Made by a program: the position numbers and the translations under genes
DNA from: Campylobacter showae CSUNSWCD
Lineage (GTDB): Bacteria > Campylobacterota > Campylobacteria > Campylobacterales > Campylobacteraceae
Reading direction: 5' to 3'
DNA length: 64,000 nucleotides
Assembly: GCF_000313615.1 (NCBI RefSeq)
Contig: NZ_AMZQ01000008.1
Location: forward strand, 62,001 to 126,000
The notes under the pieces: model-generated
The model's input: the letters and a program-made list of their open reading frames with translations, nothing else
The model's database searches: none
Told to the model about the DNA's origin: nothing
Part shown: positions 43,350 to 53,607 of the stretch, one piece after another
How positions within the stretch are numbered: position 1 is the stretch's first letter
Layout of the letters: every line of letters starts with the position of its first letter

Positions 43350-45194
43350 TTAATCCGCCATTTCGGATAAAATTTTCTCGCAAATGCTTGCCGTATCGAT
43401 ACCAAGAGCCTTTTCGACGTCGGCCGTAGCGCCGTGCGGGATAAACGCGTCGTCAAACTCAAAGCTGACGATGCGCACGTCAAAAATGCGCCGCTCCTGC
43501 AAAAACGCAGCCAAAATCTCGCCTACGCCGCCCTTTTTTGCGGTATAGGAAAAGACGTACCAAATCTTATGCCTGCGCGCGAGCTCTTGTAAGAGTTCGC
43601 CGTCAAGCGGCTTAACAAACACTAGATCAACGAGGCTCGGGTCAAATTTGCCGTTCGTTTTTTCGAGTAAAATTTTGCGCGCGGCATTTGCCTTGCCCGC
43701 GGCGTTGCCGTAAGCGATAAAGGCCGCTTCGCCGCTGCCTTCGACTAAAACTTCGCCCTTGCCGAGCTTTAGCTCTCGCGCCTCAAATTCGCCCTGCGCC
43801 AGCGAAAAAGCTCCGCGCGGATAACGAAAAGCGCAAGGCCCCTCGTGAGCATATGCGTAGCGCATCGCGAGCCTAAAACTATCGGCACAGCGAGGCGCGA
43901 AAATCGTCAAATTCGGGATCAAATTTAGATAACTAACGTCAAATGCGCCCTGATGCGTCTCGCCGTCCTCGCCGACGATGCCCGCGCGGTCCATCGCAAA
44001 GACGACGCTTAAGTTCATGATCGCACAGTCGTGCACGACCTGATCAAATGCCCGCTGCAAAAAAGTCGAATAAATCGCAATAAATGGCTTAAAGCCCTCC
44101 TTCGCCATCGCTGCCATCGAGGCAACGGCATGCTGCTCGGCGATCGCTACATCCCAAAATCTATCGGGAAACCTCTCCATAAGAGCGTCTATGCCAGTGC
44201 CGGTAGGCATCGCGGCGGTGACTCCGACGATATTTTTATGCTCGCTAGCTAGCTCGGTCAAATTTTCCGCAAAGAGCGCGGTGGCAGATTTGGCGGCTGA
44301 TTTTTTGATAGCTTCGCCGCTTTGAAGATCAAACGGGCTCACGCCGTGCCAGCTAGCTAGATGCCCCTCGGCCTTTTCGTAGCCCTTGCCTTTTAGCGTC
44401 TGCGCGTGCACGACAACGGGCTTTTTCATGCCTTTTGCGACGTTAAACGCCTCAATAAGCGCCTTCACGTCGTGACCGTTTACGGGACCGATATACTCAA
44501 GCCCCAGCTCCTCGAAAAACATCCCGGGCGTAAAGATCCTAATGCCCTCCTCCATCCTGCGCGCCATGTATGCGGCGCCGTCTGGCATATAGCTCAAAAA
44601 TCGCTCTACGCGACTTTTAAACTTTTGATACAGCGGCCCGGCCATCATCTGCGAGAGGTAGTTGCTAAAGGCGCCGATGGGCTTGCTGATGCTCATCTCG
44701 TTGTCGTTTAGGACGATGACGCATGGGTTTTTGATGTCGCCGAGCTCGTTTAGCGCCTCGTACGCGATACCCGCGCTCATCGAGCCGTCGCCGATAAAGG
44801 CCACGGGGATGCGATCCTCGCCTTTTAGCTTTATCGCCTTTGATGCGCCGACTGCTAGCGAGATCGAGGTGGAGCTGTGACCTGCGATAAAGTAGTCGTA
44901 TTTACTCTCAGAAGGCTTGGTGTAGCCGCTGATACCGCCAAATTTTCTAAGAGTGTCAAATTTATCCCAGCGCCCCGTGATTAGCTTATGAGCGTAGCTT
45001 TGGTGGCTAACGTCAAATATAAACGGATCTTTTGCGGCGTCGAAAACATAATGCATCGCGACGATAAGCTCGACTGCGCCGATGTTCGAGCTCAGATGCC
45101 CGCCGTTTGCGCTGACGGTTTGTAAAATTTTATCACGGAGCTTTCCGCAAAGCGCTTCAAGCTCCTCCATATTCATAGATTTTACGTCTATCAT
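43350..45194 (-). CDS. dxs: 1-deoxy-D-xylulose-5-phosphate synthase
   Basis: A 614-residue ThDP enzyme for the first step of the MEP isoprenoid pathway. The ThDP motif runs from FIGDGSMSAGIAYEALNELG to VLNDNEMSIS, with FDVSHQSYAHKLITGR near the start and the transketolase domain from AIAEQHAVASMAAMAKEG. It overlaps fliH by four bases, the same unusual linkage to flagellar genes as in C. jejuni. Confidence 0.97.
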   Translation of the reverse strand: MIDVKSMNMEELEALCGKLRDKILQTVSANGGHLSSNIGAVELIVAMHYVFDAAKDPFIFDVSHQSYAHKLITGRWDKFDTLRKFGGISGYTKPSESKYDYFIAGHSSTSISLAVGASKAIKLKGEDRIPVAFIGDGSMSAGIAYEALNELGDIKNPCVIVLNDNEMSISKPIGAFSNYLSQMMAGPLYQKFKSRVERFLSYMPDGAAYMARRMEEGIRIFTPGMFFEELGLEYIGPVNGHDVKALIEAFNVAKGMKKPVVVHAQTLKGKGYEKAEGHLASWHGVSPFDLQSGEAIKKSAAKSATALFAENLTELASEHKNIVGVTAAMPTGTGIDALMERFPDRFWDVAIAEQHAVASMAAMAKEGFKPFIAIYSTFLQRAFDQVVHDCAIMNLSVVFAMDRAGIVGEDGETHQGAFDVSYLNLIPNLTIFAPRCADSFRLAMRYAYAHEGPCAFRYPRGAFSLAQGEFEARELKLGKGEVLVEGSGEAAFIAYGNAAGKANAARKILLEKTNGKFDPSLVDLVFVKPLDGELLQELARRHKIWYVFSYTAKKGGVGEILAAFLQERRIFDVRIVSFEFDDAFIPHGATADVEKALGIDTASICEKILSEMAD

Positions 45195-46003
45195 TGTCCT
45201 ATTATCTTTTTGATTTTTTCTAGTCTGGCTTCGATCGTGCCCTCGAGGTTACCCGCGTCGCTAAGCACGATCGCTCCGCCCGCGCTAATGGCTTCATCGG
45301 CGGAGATTTTGACGTTTTGACCGGAGAAATTTTCTTTGATAAACTCGTAATCTTTCGGATTTACTTTGACCTGCACCTCTTTAGCGTCTTTTATCTCGCT
45401 AAAAAGCTCCTTACAGATAGCTGCGGCGATGTTTGCCGAATTTAATGAAATCTCTTTTTTTACGACCTCTTTGGCTATATCAACTGCGGTAGCGGGCAGC
45501 TGCGCTTCGCTAGATGCGATGAGGCTTTCAAATTTAGCCGCCTGCTCCTCTAGCTTATTTATAGATCCGAGATACCTGCTCTCAAGCGCTCTTAACTCCT
45601 CGTCAAATTTAGCCGCCGCCTCGTCTCTGCCCTGCTTTATGCCGTCCTCTTTAGCGCGCTGGATCTCGCTCTCTAGGCGTTTAGCAAATTCGTTTTCTTG
45701 GTTTTCGATTTGCATTTGCAGCTTTATCATACTGCCGCTCATCTCGTCGGTGCGTTTTAGTAGCTCCTCGATGAAGTTTGATTCTGGCCTAAAATACGAG
45801 CCCTGCTCTTTTGCTTCGATTAAATTTGAACTCTCTTGCTCGCCGTTTAAAGCTCGGTCGTTATGCTCGGTCGCGCGGCCAGATTCGCTTTCGTGGGCCG
45901 AGTGTGTATCCTCGCTTCTTTTTTCCTGGCCTAAAATTTTAAACCGATAGTTTTCTACAAAGTGCTCTTTTGAGCGCTCATTTGTTATTACACTACTTTT
46001 CAT
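45191..46003 (-). CDS. fliH: flagellar assembly protein FliH
   Basis: A 270-residue protein with a variable N-terminus, a long coiled coil (about 85-165, including Glu-rich repeats) and a C-terminal V-ATPase E-like domain (VDIAKEVVKKEISLNSANIA, KVNPKDYEFIKENF). FliH regulates the export ATPase FliI. The position between fliG and dxs supports the name. It overlaps both neighbours by four bases. Confidence 0.9.
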   Translation of the reverse strand: MKSSVITNERSKEHFVENYRFKILGQEKRSEDTHSAHESESGRATEHNDRALNGEQESSNLIEAKEQGSYFRPESNFIEELLKRTDEMSGSMIKLQMQIENQENEFAKRLESEIQRAKEDGIKQGRDEAAAKFDEELRALESRYLGSINKLEEQAAKFESLIASSEAQLPATAVDIAKEVVKKEISLNSANIAAAICKELFSEIKDAKEVQVKVNPKDYEFIKENFSGQNVKISADEAISAGGAIVLSDAGNLEGTIEARLEKIKKIIGQ

Positions 46004-47031
46004 TCTATCATCTCATCGCTTTCGCCTATTTGGAACGCCCCGCTTTCGGCTAGGGCCTGAACCTGCTCTACTATGCGGCGCTGTGCCTCTTCGACGTCTT
46101 TTACGCGCACCGCTCCCAAAAACTGCATTTCTTCTTTAAACGAGTCGCTGGCGCGCTGAGACATACTAGAGAGGAATTTCTCCTTGAGAGCGTCGCCGCT
46201 GCCTTTTAGTGCGACCATGAGGTCTTTTTTATCGACGTTTTTAAGTATTTCGCGGATAGCTGCTTGATTGAGGGTGTTAATATCCTCAAAGGTAAACATA
46301 AGCTCTTTGATTGTCGTAGCGAGCTTGTCGTCGACGTCCTCGATATATTCGATCGTAGCTTTGGACGCCTTTTGGCCGAGGCGGTTTAACACCTCCGCCA
46401 CAGCCCTTGGTCCGCCGACTTCGACCTTGTAGGACGTGAGGCTCTCTAGTTTGCCTTCTAGCACCGTTGAAACGCGTTTGATTATAGACGGGCTAATGTC
46501 GCCCAAATTTGCCATTCTCACAACGACCTCGCTTCTAAGCTCGTTATTAAAAAACGAAAGCGTCTCGGCCGCGCTGGTTGAATCCATATGCGCCAAAATA
46601 AGCGCGATAGTCTGCGGATGTTCGTTAACGATAAAGTCCGCAAGCTGTTGAGGCTTTACCTTGGAAAGATAACCGAAGCTCTTTGTGTTTTCCATGCTTT
46701 TTGCGAGCTTGTCGAGTATCTTTTGCGCAGCTTCCGGGCCGAAAGTGCGATATAAAATTTCTTTCGCGTACTCTAAGCCGCCGCTTCTCATGTACTGATT
46801 TGACTGCATGAGAGCGTAAAATTCTTCTAAAACAGCGGCTGCTACGCCTTTATCCGTACTCTTTGCTGTAGCTATATAGCGCGAAATTTCTGTTATAACG
46901 TCAACCTCCATATGCGAAAATAGCAAAGTCGTGGCGTCCTCGCCCAACTGAATAAGCAAAATAGCGACCTTTTCGGGCATCGAAAGGTCGTCATAAATCA
47001 TCTTTTGTTGTTCATTTAGCTTTGTTGCCAT
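46000..47031 (-). CDS. fliG: flagellar motor switch protein FliG
   Basis: A 343-residue protein with the three FliG domains. The N-terminal domain binds FliF. The middle domain carries the EHPQTIALILAHMD stretch. The C-terminal torque domain has the charged residues in FTFEDINTL, KNVDKKDLMVALKGSGDALK and ERFLSSMSQRAS-like segments. It connects the MS ring to the stator. It overlaps fliF by one base and fliH by four. Confidence 0.97.
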   Translation of the reverse strand: MATKLNEQQKMIYDDLSMPEKVAILLIQLGEDATTLLFSHMEVDVITEISRYIATAKSTDKGVAAAVLEEFYALMQSNQYMRSGGLEYAKEILYRTFGPEAAQKILDKLAKSMENTKSFGYLSKVKPQQLADFIVNEHPQTIALILAHMDSTSAAETLSFFNNELRSEVVVRMANLGDISPSIIKRVSTVLEGKLESLTSYKVEVGGPRAVAEVLNRLGQKASKATIEYIEDVDDKLATTIKELMFTFEDINTLNQAAIREILKNVDKKDLMVALKGSGDALKEKFLSSMSQRASDSFKEEMQFLGAVRVKDVEEAQRRIVEQVQALAESGAFQIGESDEMIE

Positions 47032-48725
47032 TAAAAGTCCTTACGGTTGCTAAAATCCAAGTCGTTTTTTATCATATCTTGGAGCAATACGGCTATTTCT
47101 TCGCTGCGATCTTGAACGATTAGTTTCATTTTTTCTAGCAATACGTCATAGCGCAAGTCGTCCTCATTAAAGTTATCGCCGATACCAAGCTGCTCCTCAA
47201 CTTTTTTCCTAGCCGCTTGAAACTTCTCTAACGTATCTTCGCTATCCTCTAGCTGAACTTCGTTTTCCGACAAATCAAGCTCTTCTTCTTTTACGTCCTC
47301 AAGCATTTTAGCCATAAATGGAGCAATAACCTTTTTATAGAATACATACAGTAAAACGGCCGCAAAAAGATACTTGATAATAGGTAAAAACGGCACTATG
47401 TAAAGCTCGAAAAAGGACTGAACTTTGCTAGCCGGCGTCTGTCCGTCTTGACGCTGAAACTCAAAGTTACTAACAGTAACCTCGTCGCCTCTGTTTTGAT
47501 CAAAGCCAATAGACTGGCGAATAAGAGCGTCTATACGCGTTAGCTGCTCTTTATCAAGCGGTACGTAGGCTATTTCGCTAGTTGGATTTCCTTTTTCGTC
47601 TTTTTTATTTTCGTATTTTCCATCCACGACGACAGCGGCGCTTAGGCGGTTTATCTTAGCAAACTGATCCTTGACGCGCTCGACTTTTTTTGAGATTTCA
47701 TAGTTTGTTGTAGATGAGCTTTTTGAGTATAACTCTTTCATTTTACCGTCTTGAAGACCTTCTACCGGACCGATATTGCTCACGGCCCCAGGCACGCCTT
47801 GTACTTCAGCTTCTTTGCTGCCTTGGCGTTTTTCTTCGACATTTTGTTCGCTTCTAGCTACAGAGTTTGGATCAAAGGTCTCGCTTTGGCTATCTTTTCT
47901 AGCAAAGTCAAAGTCTATCGTTACTTTGGCTACGACCTTATCCGAGCCGCCCACGATAGGCGATAGGACGTTTATGATTTTTTCTTCAAGATTGTGCTCG
48001 GCGTCGCGTTTGTAGCGGATTTGTTGCGTGATCTGATCGCTATCGTATTCGCCGTCCTCCTCGCCAAGCGGCACTCCGTCTTGACTTACGATTTTTACTT
48101 GCTCGGGTTTTAAATTTGCCACCGCTGCGGCGACTAAATTTTTAATGCCCGTGATTTGTTTTAAATTTAAGCTCTGCCCGTCTTTTAAATTTAACACGAT
48201 AGACGCACTTGGCGGCGTGGCACGCTCGGTAAAAAGCGTTTCTTTGGGTATCGCGATACGCACGATAGCTTTATTTATCGGCGCCAAGCTTTCTATCGTA
48301 CGAGCCAGCTCGCCCTCTAGAGCACGTTGAAATTTAACCTTTTGCTCGGCATCAGTCGCGCCAAATTCTTGCTTATCGAAAATCTCAAATCCGACCTTAC
48401 CGTCCTTTAAAATCCCAAGCGACGCGATCGAAATCCTCTCGCGGTAAACGTCCGAGTTTGGCACTAAAATCGTGCCCTCGTTTAAAATTTTATACTTTAC
48501 CTTATCTTTTTCAAGCTGCTGGATTATTAGCGCAGAGTCTGCGGCAGATGTATCTTCAAAAAGTACGCTATAGCCGTCGTAACCTTCATTTGAGCTTTTA
48601 TAAATGCTCAAAAACACTAAAAATCCAACCACTAACACAACCGAGCCCGCAGCGACTAGACGCTGTCTTAACGAGAGGTTGTGATAGACCTGTCCGATTT
48701 GTTGAATTGCGGTTTTGAAATCCAT
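47031..48725 (-). CDS. fliF: flagellar MS-ring protein FliF
   Basis: A 564-residue ring protein. A TM helix near 24-43 (LVAAGSVVLVVGFLVFLSIY) is followed by the periplasmic ring-building motifs (FEDTSAADSALIIQQLEKDK and ALEGELARTIESLAPINKA), a variable loop, and a second TM near 445-462. The C-terminal cytoplasmic tail that binds FliG follows (an acidic region, then ALLQDMIKND-like). It starts the fliF-fliG-fliH-dxs operon. Confidence 0.97.
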   Translation of the reverse strand: MDFKTAIQQIGQVYHNLSLRQRLVAAGSVVLVVGFLVFLSIYKSSNEGYDGYSVLFEDTSAADSALIIQQLEKDKVKYKILNEGTILVPNSDVYRERISIASLGILKDGKVGFEIFDKQEFGATDAEQKVKFQRALEGELARTIESLAPINKAIVRIAIPKETLFTERATPPSASIVLNLKDGQSLNLKQITGIKNLVAAAVANLKPEQVKIVSQDGVPLGEEDGEYDSDQITQQIRYKRDAEHNLEEKIINVLSPIVGGSDKVVAKVTIDFDFARKDSQSETFDPNSVARSEQNVEEKRQGSKEAEVQGVPGAVSNIGPVEGLQDGKMKELYSKSSSTTNYEISKKVERVKDQFAKINRLSAAVVVDGKYENKKDEKGNPTSEIAYVPLDKEQLTRIDALIRQSIGFDQNRGDEVTVSNFEFQRQDGQTPASKVQSFFELYIVPFLPIIKYLFAAVLLYVFYKKVIAPFMAKMLEDVKEEELDLSENEVQLEDSEDTLEKFQAARKKVEEQLGIGDNFNEDDLRYDVLLEKMKLIVQDRSEEIAVLLQDMIKNDLDFSNRKDF

Positions 48726-49826
48726 TTACTTTAAATTTCCCTCGATTTGTTTTAAAACTACGTCGTTTTGATTTGGTTTCCCGATAGTTATGCGAATCGC
48801 GTTTAATCCGTAACCTTTTAGGTCACGTAAAATTATACCTTTTTTTAACAGATTTTGAGCAAGCTCGCTCGCGTTTTGACGCTCGAATTCAAAAACGATA
48901 AAATTCGTAAAGCTAGGCAAACGCTTTATACCGTGGAGGTCGGCAAAATTTTCGTATTTTTTCATCTCCTCAAAGTTCGTCTCAAGCGTCATTTTTACGA
49001 ATTCTTCGTCCTTTAGCGCTTCTATGGCCGCTTTTAGGCTAAGCGTCGTTATATTAAACGGCGCCCTTAGTTTTCCTATCTCGCTCATCACGCTTTCTTC
49101 GCCGAGGCCGTATCCTACGCGCATACCGCCTAGACCGTAAGCCTTAGAAAACGTGCCCAGATATACCGCGTTTGGAAATTTAGCTATGAGCTCACGCGGC
49201 TTTATCTCTTTTTTTGCGTCTTTAAATTTAGCAAACTCTTGATATGCGCCGTCGATAACCACGAGCGTATCGGCATCGATTTGCTCTAAAAATTTATAAA
49301 TTTCCTCGGCATCCAGGCAGCCTCCTAGAGGGTTATTGGGCACACACAAAAATATAATGCCGATCTCGTCTTTTTTAGCCTTGTAAATTTGCAAAAACTC
49401 GCCCAGATCATGCTCTTTACTCTGGGTTTTAAAGACCTTCGCACCCGCTGCTTTGGCGTAAATTTCATACATAGCAAAGGTTATGCCCGTGGTTAAAATT
49501 CCCCTCTTTGCGTTCGCCTTTGCGTGCACGGCAAATTCTATTATCTGATCGCTTCCGGAGCCTATTACGATAGATTTTTCGCTAACGCAAAATTTACTAG
49601 CTAGCGCAGCCTTTAGCTCGAAGTAGCTGTCGTCGGGATAAAGATGCATTTTATTTGCTATCTCGCCTACTGCTTTTACTACCGCAGGGCTCGTACCGTA
49701 CGGGTTTTCGTTGCTGGCTAGCTTGATGACGTCTTTGGCGTCGATGCCGTATTCGCGCACGACTAGCTCGATAGGCTTGCCCGCCTCGTAGCTCACTAAA
49801 TTTGCCAAATTTTCGTTAAATTTCAT
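48726..49826 (-). CDS. hisC: histidinol-phosphate aminotransferase
   Basis: A 366-residue PLP aminotransferase. Substrate/PLP motifs are [34 protein letters not shown] and the PLP lysine in [17 protein letters not shown]. It acts in histidine synthesis and may also transaminate aromatic keto acids, which fits its place next to pheA. It stops directly before fliF and follows pheA by one base. Confidence 0.93.
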   Translation of the reverse strand: MKFNENLANLVSYEAGKPIELVVREYGIDAKDVIKLASNENPYGTSPAVVKAVGEIANKMHLYPDDSYFELKAALASKFCVSEKSIVIGSGSDQIIEFAVHAKANAKRGILTTGITFAMYEIYAKAAGAKVFKTQSKEHDLGEFLQIYKAKKDEIGIIFLCVPNNPLGGCLDAEEIYKFLEQIDADTLVVIDGAYQEFAKFKDAKKEIKPRELIAKFPNAVYLGTFSKAYGLGGMRVGYGLGEESVMSEIGKLRAPFNITTLSLKAAIEALKDEEFVKMTLETNFEEMKKYENFADLHGIKRLPSFTNFIVFEFERQNASELAQNLLKKGIILRDLKGYGLNAIRITIGKPNQNDVVLKQIEGNLK

Positions 49827-49827
49827 C

Positions 49828-50904
49828 TCATTCCTCCCACGCGACGTAGCTTCCTAGCCATGCAATCTCATGGCCGTAGCTTATCGCTTTTTGTATAGCT
49901 TTTTGGACGTTGTCGTCGTCGATGTGCCCCTCGAAATCTATATAAAAATTCGCTTTAAATTCGCGCTGTTTTATCGGGCGGCTCTCTAGTTTGGTTATGT
50001 TTATACCCTCGTCTCTAAATGCCAAAAGTAGCTCCACTAGCCCGCCGGGACGGTGCTCGGTCTTTGCTAGGATTGATGTTTTATTTCTTTGCGCTCGCTC
50101 GTTTTTAAAATCGCTTAAGATAAAAAATCTCGTGCGGTTTGCGGCGTTATCCTCGATCGTCTCAAACAAAATCGGCACGCCGTAAAGCTTGGCCGCAATC
50201 TTAGAGCAGATGGCGGCCGAGTTTGGCTCGCTGCTGGCTAGCTGCGCGGCCTGTGCGGTCGATTTTGCCGGGATAAACTCGACGGCTGAAAGCATATGAT
50301 CGTCTAAAAATTTGCGGCACTGATTGTAGCCTTGCGGGTGCGAGTAGATGCGCTTGATGTCCTTTAAATTTTCGCACTTGCTCGCAAAAATATGGTGGAT
50401 ATCCATGTAAATTTCAGCCACGACCTTGACACTATCAAACCGCCCAAGGCAGTCTAGCGTCGCGCCCACCGCGCCTTCTGTATTGTTTTCTATCGGCACG
50501 ACGCCGTATTTGGCCTCTTTGTGCTTTAGTTTGGTAAAAACCGCCTCGATACTAGCTAGGGGCAAATACGCGCTCATTGCGCCGAAACGACTCTCCGCGG
50601 CTTGGTGCGTGTAGGTGCCCTCAGGCCCTAGATAGGCGACTTTTTCGGGCATTTCGAGATTTCTACTGACGGCAAAAATTTCAAGATAAATCGCCTCAAT
50701 AGCAACTTTGTTTAAAAATGCGGAGTCCTGCCCCTCGAGGCGGTTTAGGATCGCTCTTTCACGCTCGGGGCGGTAGATCGCGCTGCCGCTGGTTTGCTTT
50801 AGCTCTCCGATCTTTCGCACGAAATTCATGCGTTCGTTTAGGCGTCTTAGCACCTCATCGTCGATCTTATCTATCTCGTTTCTAAGGTCGTTTATGTTTT
50901 GCAT
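49828..50904 (-). CDS. pheA: bifunctional chorismate mutase / prephenate dehydratase
   Basis: A 358-residue P-protein. Residues 1-90 form an AroQ chorismate mutase ([20 protein letters not shown]). Residues 90-275 are prephenate dehydratase ([29 protein letters not shown], and NRTRFFIL). A C-terminal ACT domain ([20 protein letters not shown], then LESRPIK) mediates phenylalanine feedback. It competes with TrpE for chorismate. It sits in a lysA–pheA–hisC run. Confidence 0.96.
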   Translation of the reverse strand: MQNINDLRNEIDKIDDEVLRRLNERMNFVRKIGELKQTSGSAIYRPERERAILNRLEGQDSAFLNKVAIEAIYLEIFAVSRNLEMPEKVAYLGPEGTYTHQAAESRFGAMSAYLPLASIEAVFTKLKHKEAKYGVVPIENNTEGAVGATLDCLGRFDSVKVVAEIYMDIHHIFASKCENLKDIKRIYSHPQGYNQCRKFLDDHMLSAVEFIPAKSTAQAAQLASSEPNSAAICSKIAAKLYGVPILFETIEDNAANRTRFFILSDFKNERAQRNKTSILAKTEHRPGGLVELLLAFRDEGINITKLESRPIKQREFKANFYIDFEGHIDDDNVQKAIQKAISYGHEIAWLGSYVAWEE

Positions 50905-50913
50905 TTTCGCTCC

Positions 50914-52155
50914 TTAGCCTAAAAATTCGCGCTCCAGCGCCACGATGTCCTCAAAGCTTTCGCGGCGCCTTATCAAAAAGTCTTCGCCGCCTTTTACCGC
51001 AACCTCCGCGGCGCGCCTGCGAGTGTTGTAGTTGCTGCTCATCGCAAAGCCGTATGCGCCAGCTGATTTGACAACAACAAGATCGCCCGCGTTTAACGGC
51101 GGTAAATTTCGATCTTTTGCTAAAAAATCGCCGCTCTCGCAGATCGGCCCGACTACGTCGCAAGAGCTAAATTTGAGCTCCCGAAGCTGCTCAGTCTTGC
51201 GCTCGCAAAGAGTCTCGCCGCCGCTAATAGCAAAAATTTTATGCCAAGCCTGATAAAGACTCGGGCGGATAAGGTCGTTCATCGCGCCGTCCACGACCAC
51301 AAAACGCTTGTTTTTATTAAATTTCTCGTAAAGAACGCTAGTTAGAAAATACCCAGCGTTGCCGACGATAAAGCGCCCGGGCTCGCAAACTACGGTAACG
51401 TCCAGACCGCTTAAATTTGCCAAAATGCCCTGCGCGTATTCGTATAGATCAGGCTCGCTCTCATCGCCGTAAACGATGCCTATGCCGCCGCCGACGTCAA
51501 AAAATTTGATGTCGATTTGCGCGGCTTTTAACTCTCTAGTCAAATTTGCCACGATCTTTGCCGCTTCGATAACGGGCTTGATATCGGTTATCTGAGATCC
51601 GATGTGGCTGTGGATGCCGACCGGTTCTAGATGCGGCGAGTTTTTGGCGTGCAAATACATTTTTTTCGCCGTTTGCAGATCCACGCCAAATTTATTTTCA
51701 TTTAGTCCGGTCGATATATATGGATGCGTCTTGGCGTCGATGTCTGGATTTACGCGGATGCTGATACGAGCAGGCTTGCCTAGCTGCTTTGCGATCGCTT
51801 CCAGGCGGTTCATCTCGGCTTCGCTTTCTAAATTTATCATCAAGATTTCATTTTCCAGCGCAAATTTAAGCTCGTCGTCGCGCTTGCCCACGCCGCTTAG
51901 GATGATCTGGTAGCTTTTAGCTCCCGCTAGCAGCGCGCGCCTAACTTCACCCACGCTCACGCAGTCAAATCCGGCTCCAAGCCCGGCTAAAAATTTCAAA
52001 ACGCTTAAATTTGAGTTTGCCTTAACGGCGTAGCATACGAGAGATTTTCTAGCGTGAAACGCGTTTTTTAGCGCTTCGTAGCGGTGTGCCATGTAGTCAA
52101 AATCGTAAACGTAAAGAGGGGTGCCGTATTTTTGTGCTAAATTCGTAAAATCCAT
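50914..52155 (-). CDS. lysA: diaminopimelate decarboxylase
   Basis: A 413-residue fold-type III PLP enzyme that makes lysine from meso-diaminopimelate. The PLP lysine is in CYAVKANSNLSVL, with HSHIGSQI, the GGGIGI phosphate loop, CEPGRFIVGNAG and GPICESGDFLA. It starts at the ATG that gives the family N-terminus (YGTPLYVYD). Confidence 0.96.
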   Translation of the reverse strand: MDFTNLAQKYGTPLYVYDFDYMAHRYEALKNAFHARKSLVCYAVKANSNLSVLKFLAGLGAGFDCVSVGEVRRALLAGAKSYQIILSGVGKRDDELKFALENEILMINLESEAEMNRLEAIAKQLGKPARISIRVNPDIDAKTHPYISTGLNENKFGVDLQTAKKMYLHAKNSPHLEPVGIHSHIGSQITDIKPVIEAAKIVANLTRELKAAQIDIKFFDVGGGIGIVYGDESEPDLYEYAQGILANLSGLDVTVVCEPGRFIVGNAGYFLTSVLYEKFNKNKRFVVVDGAMNDLIRPSLYQAWHKIFAISGGETLCERKTEQLRELKFSSCDVVGPICESGDFLAKDRNLPPLNAGDLVVVKSAGAYGFAMSSNYNTRRRAAEVAVKGGEDFLIRRRESFEDIVALEREFLG

Positions 52156-52210
52156 AACCGACCTTGTTTAAAAATAGTTAGATTTTACAGAAATTTTGCC
52201 TAAATCTCTC

Positions 52211-53272
52211 TTAACGACTCCCAAAACGCAGATAAAAAGCGTAAGCACCGAGTAAAATAATCGGTAAAAGCACGCCGACTTCGGGTGAGACGACGCCGTT
52301 TCTAGCAAATCTCATCATCACAAAAAGCGCGCCCCAGACGCAAAGCGAGGCAATCGTAAAGATAAAGCTTTTTAAGGCGAGGTTAAAAAATCGTCCGGTA
52401 ACCGGCAAGAAATAGTAAATGATGAGCACCATAAACGGCGCAAAAAACGGTGCGAAAGCGAGGTTATAAAGCGTAGTTTTGGTCGAATTTAGCCCGATAC
52501 CTTCGTCTTTAAACGCCAAAATGTAATCCACTGCATCGGGAATCGTGATCGCCGAGCTCTCCGCCGACGCGCTTTCTATGGTTTTTGGTTTAAAATTTTC
52601 AAGCGTTTTTAGCTCGCTTGGCGTTTTGATATCAAGCCCCTTTTCGCCAAGCTTAATATTTTGCGGCAAATTTACAATTTTAGCATTTTTTAAAAGCCAC
52701 GCATCGTCTATAAACTTCGCGCTTTCGCCAAAGGTAGCGCTGCGCAAGTTGCTGCCGTTTATGTCAAATATCCGCATGTCTTTAGCCTCGCCACTAATGG
52801 GATTTAGGCTATCCACATAGACAAATTTACCTTCGAATTTTAAGAAAATATCCGAGCTCGTGCGCGATAAATTTGAGAGTTTCACGATATTTCGCCCGTA
52901 CTCGTAAGCGTAGGCAAACGGCGTGAAATTTAGCCCGACGTAAATGAGTGTGATGGCAAGCGCGATGTAAAAAGGCGGCTTGATCAGGCGATTTTTATCG
53001 ATACCAAGCGCATAAAAACTAACTAGCTCGTTACTGCGGATCATGCTAAATTTGCTCGTTATCAGCGCAAAAATGAGCGCGAGCGGCAGGACGTAGTTTA
53101 CCGCCGTAAGCGAGGTAAGGCCGAAGTAAAGCAGCTTTAGGTTCGCGCTTGCGGGCATGTCTTTTAGGTTGGTTAGGATGTCGATGCCGACGTAAAAAAG
53201 CGTGAGCGCGACGAATAAAATCATGAAATATTTAAAATAAAGCCAGCCGACGTAACGCGCATAAAGGTTCAT
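52211..53272 (-). CDS. lptG: LptF/LptG-family LPS export permease
   Basis: A 353-residue inner-membrane protein: three helices at the N-terminus (LYFKYFMILFVALTLFYVGI and following), a periplasmic beta-jellyroll domain (about 120-240), and three helices at the C-terminus, the layout of the LptF/LptG permeases that pull LPS from the membrane with LptB. LptF and LptG cannot be separated by eye; LptG is preferred from the C. jejuni position after pth. The ATG overlaps the stop of the small frame upstream (ATGA). Confidence 0.85.
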   Translation of the reverse strand: MNLYARYVGWLYFKYFMILFVALTLFYVGIDILTNLKDMPASANLKLLYFGLTSLTAVNYVLPLALIFALITSKFSMIRSNELVSFYALGIDKNRLIKPPFYIALAITLIYVGLNFTPFAYAYEYGRNIVKLSNLSRTSSDIFLKFEGKFVYVDSLNPISGEAKDMRIFDINGSNLRSATFGESAKFIDDAWLLKNAKIVNLPQNIKLGEKGLDIKTPSELKTLENFKPKTIESASAESSAITIPDAVDYILAFKDEGIGLNSTKTTLYNLAFAPFFAPFMVLIIYYFLPVTGRFFNLALKSFIFTIASLCVWGALFVMMRFARNGVVSPEVGVLLPIILLGAYAFYLRFGSR

Positions 53273-53607
53273 TTATGGCCTTTTAAATCAAATTTTGCGT
53301 ACTCGAGTCGGCAAACAAGAGCAATACTCTCGAAAGTATCAAATTTAAACAGCTCTGTTTTTCGCGTGAAATTTAATAAAAATGCAGCTCTGGACAAAAG
53401 GCGAGTCTGTGAAAAAACCGTTTTTTTCGTAAATTTTATAAATTTGCTAGTAAAATTTTTAAGTAAATTTATAAAATTTGCTGTAAAGAAGATTTGGCGC
53501 ACGGTTTTAAATTTTGGCTTTAAATTTAATAGACTTTTTAGTACTTTAAAAAGCTCCAAAATTTGACGAATCACAAAAATCGAAAATGCCAAATTTAACC
53601 CGCTCAC
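53269..53607 (-). CDS. possible 112-aa basic protein between pth and lptG
   Basis: An open frame of 112 residues that fills the whole gap between pth and lptG. Its GTG overlaps the pth stop (GTGA), its stop overlaps the lptG start (ATGA), and a good ribosome site (AAAAAGG) lies six bases upstream of the GTG. It is Phe/Lys/Leu-rich and strongly basic, with no recognisable domain. Against it, part is made of AAATTT repeats and holds a 15-bp perfect inverted repeat. In C. jejuni, as I recall, pth and the lptG-type gene are neighbours without it. It may be real but fast-evolving, or an expanded spacer. Confidence 0.45.
   Translation of the reverse strand: MSGLNLAFSIFVIRQILELFKVLKSLLNLKPKFKTVRQIFFTANFINLLKNFTSKFIKFTKKTVFSQTRLLSRAAFLLNFTRKTELFKFDTFESIALVCRLEYAKFDLKGHK
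53431..53479. repeat. 15-bp perfect inverted repeat
   Basis: AAATTTTATAAATTT at 53431-53445 is exactly complementary to AAATTTATAAAATTT at 53465-53479, with a 19-base loop. In the pth-lptG transcript it could form a long A-U hairpin that slows transcription or marks RNA for processing. Confidence 0.6.
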
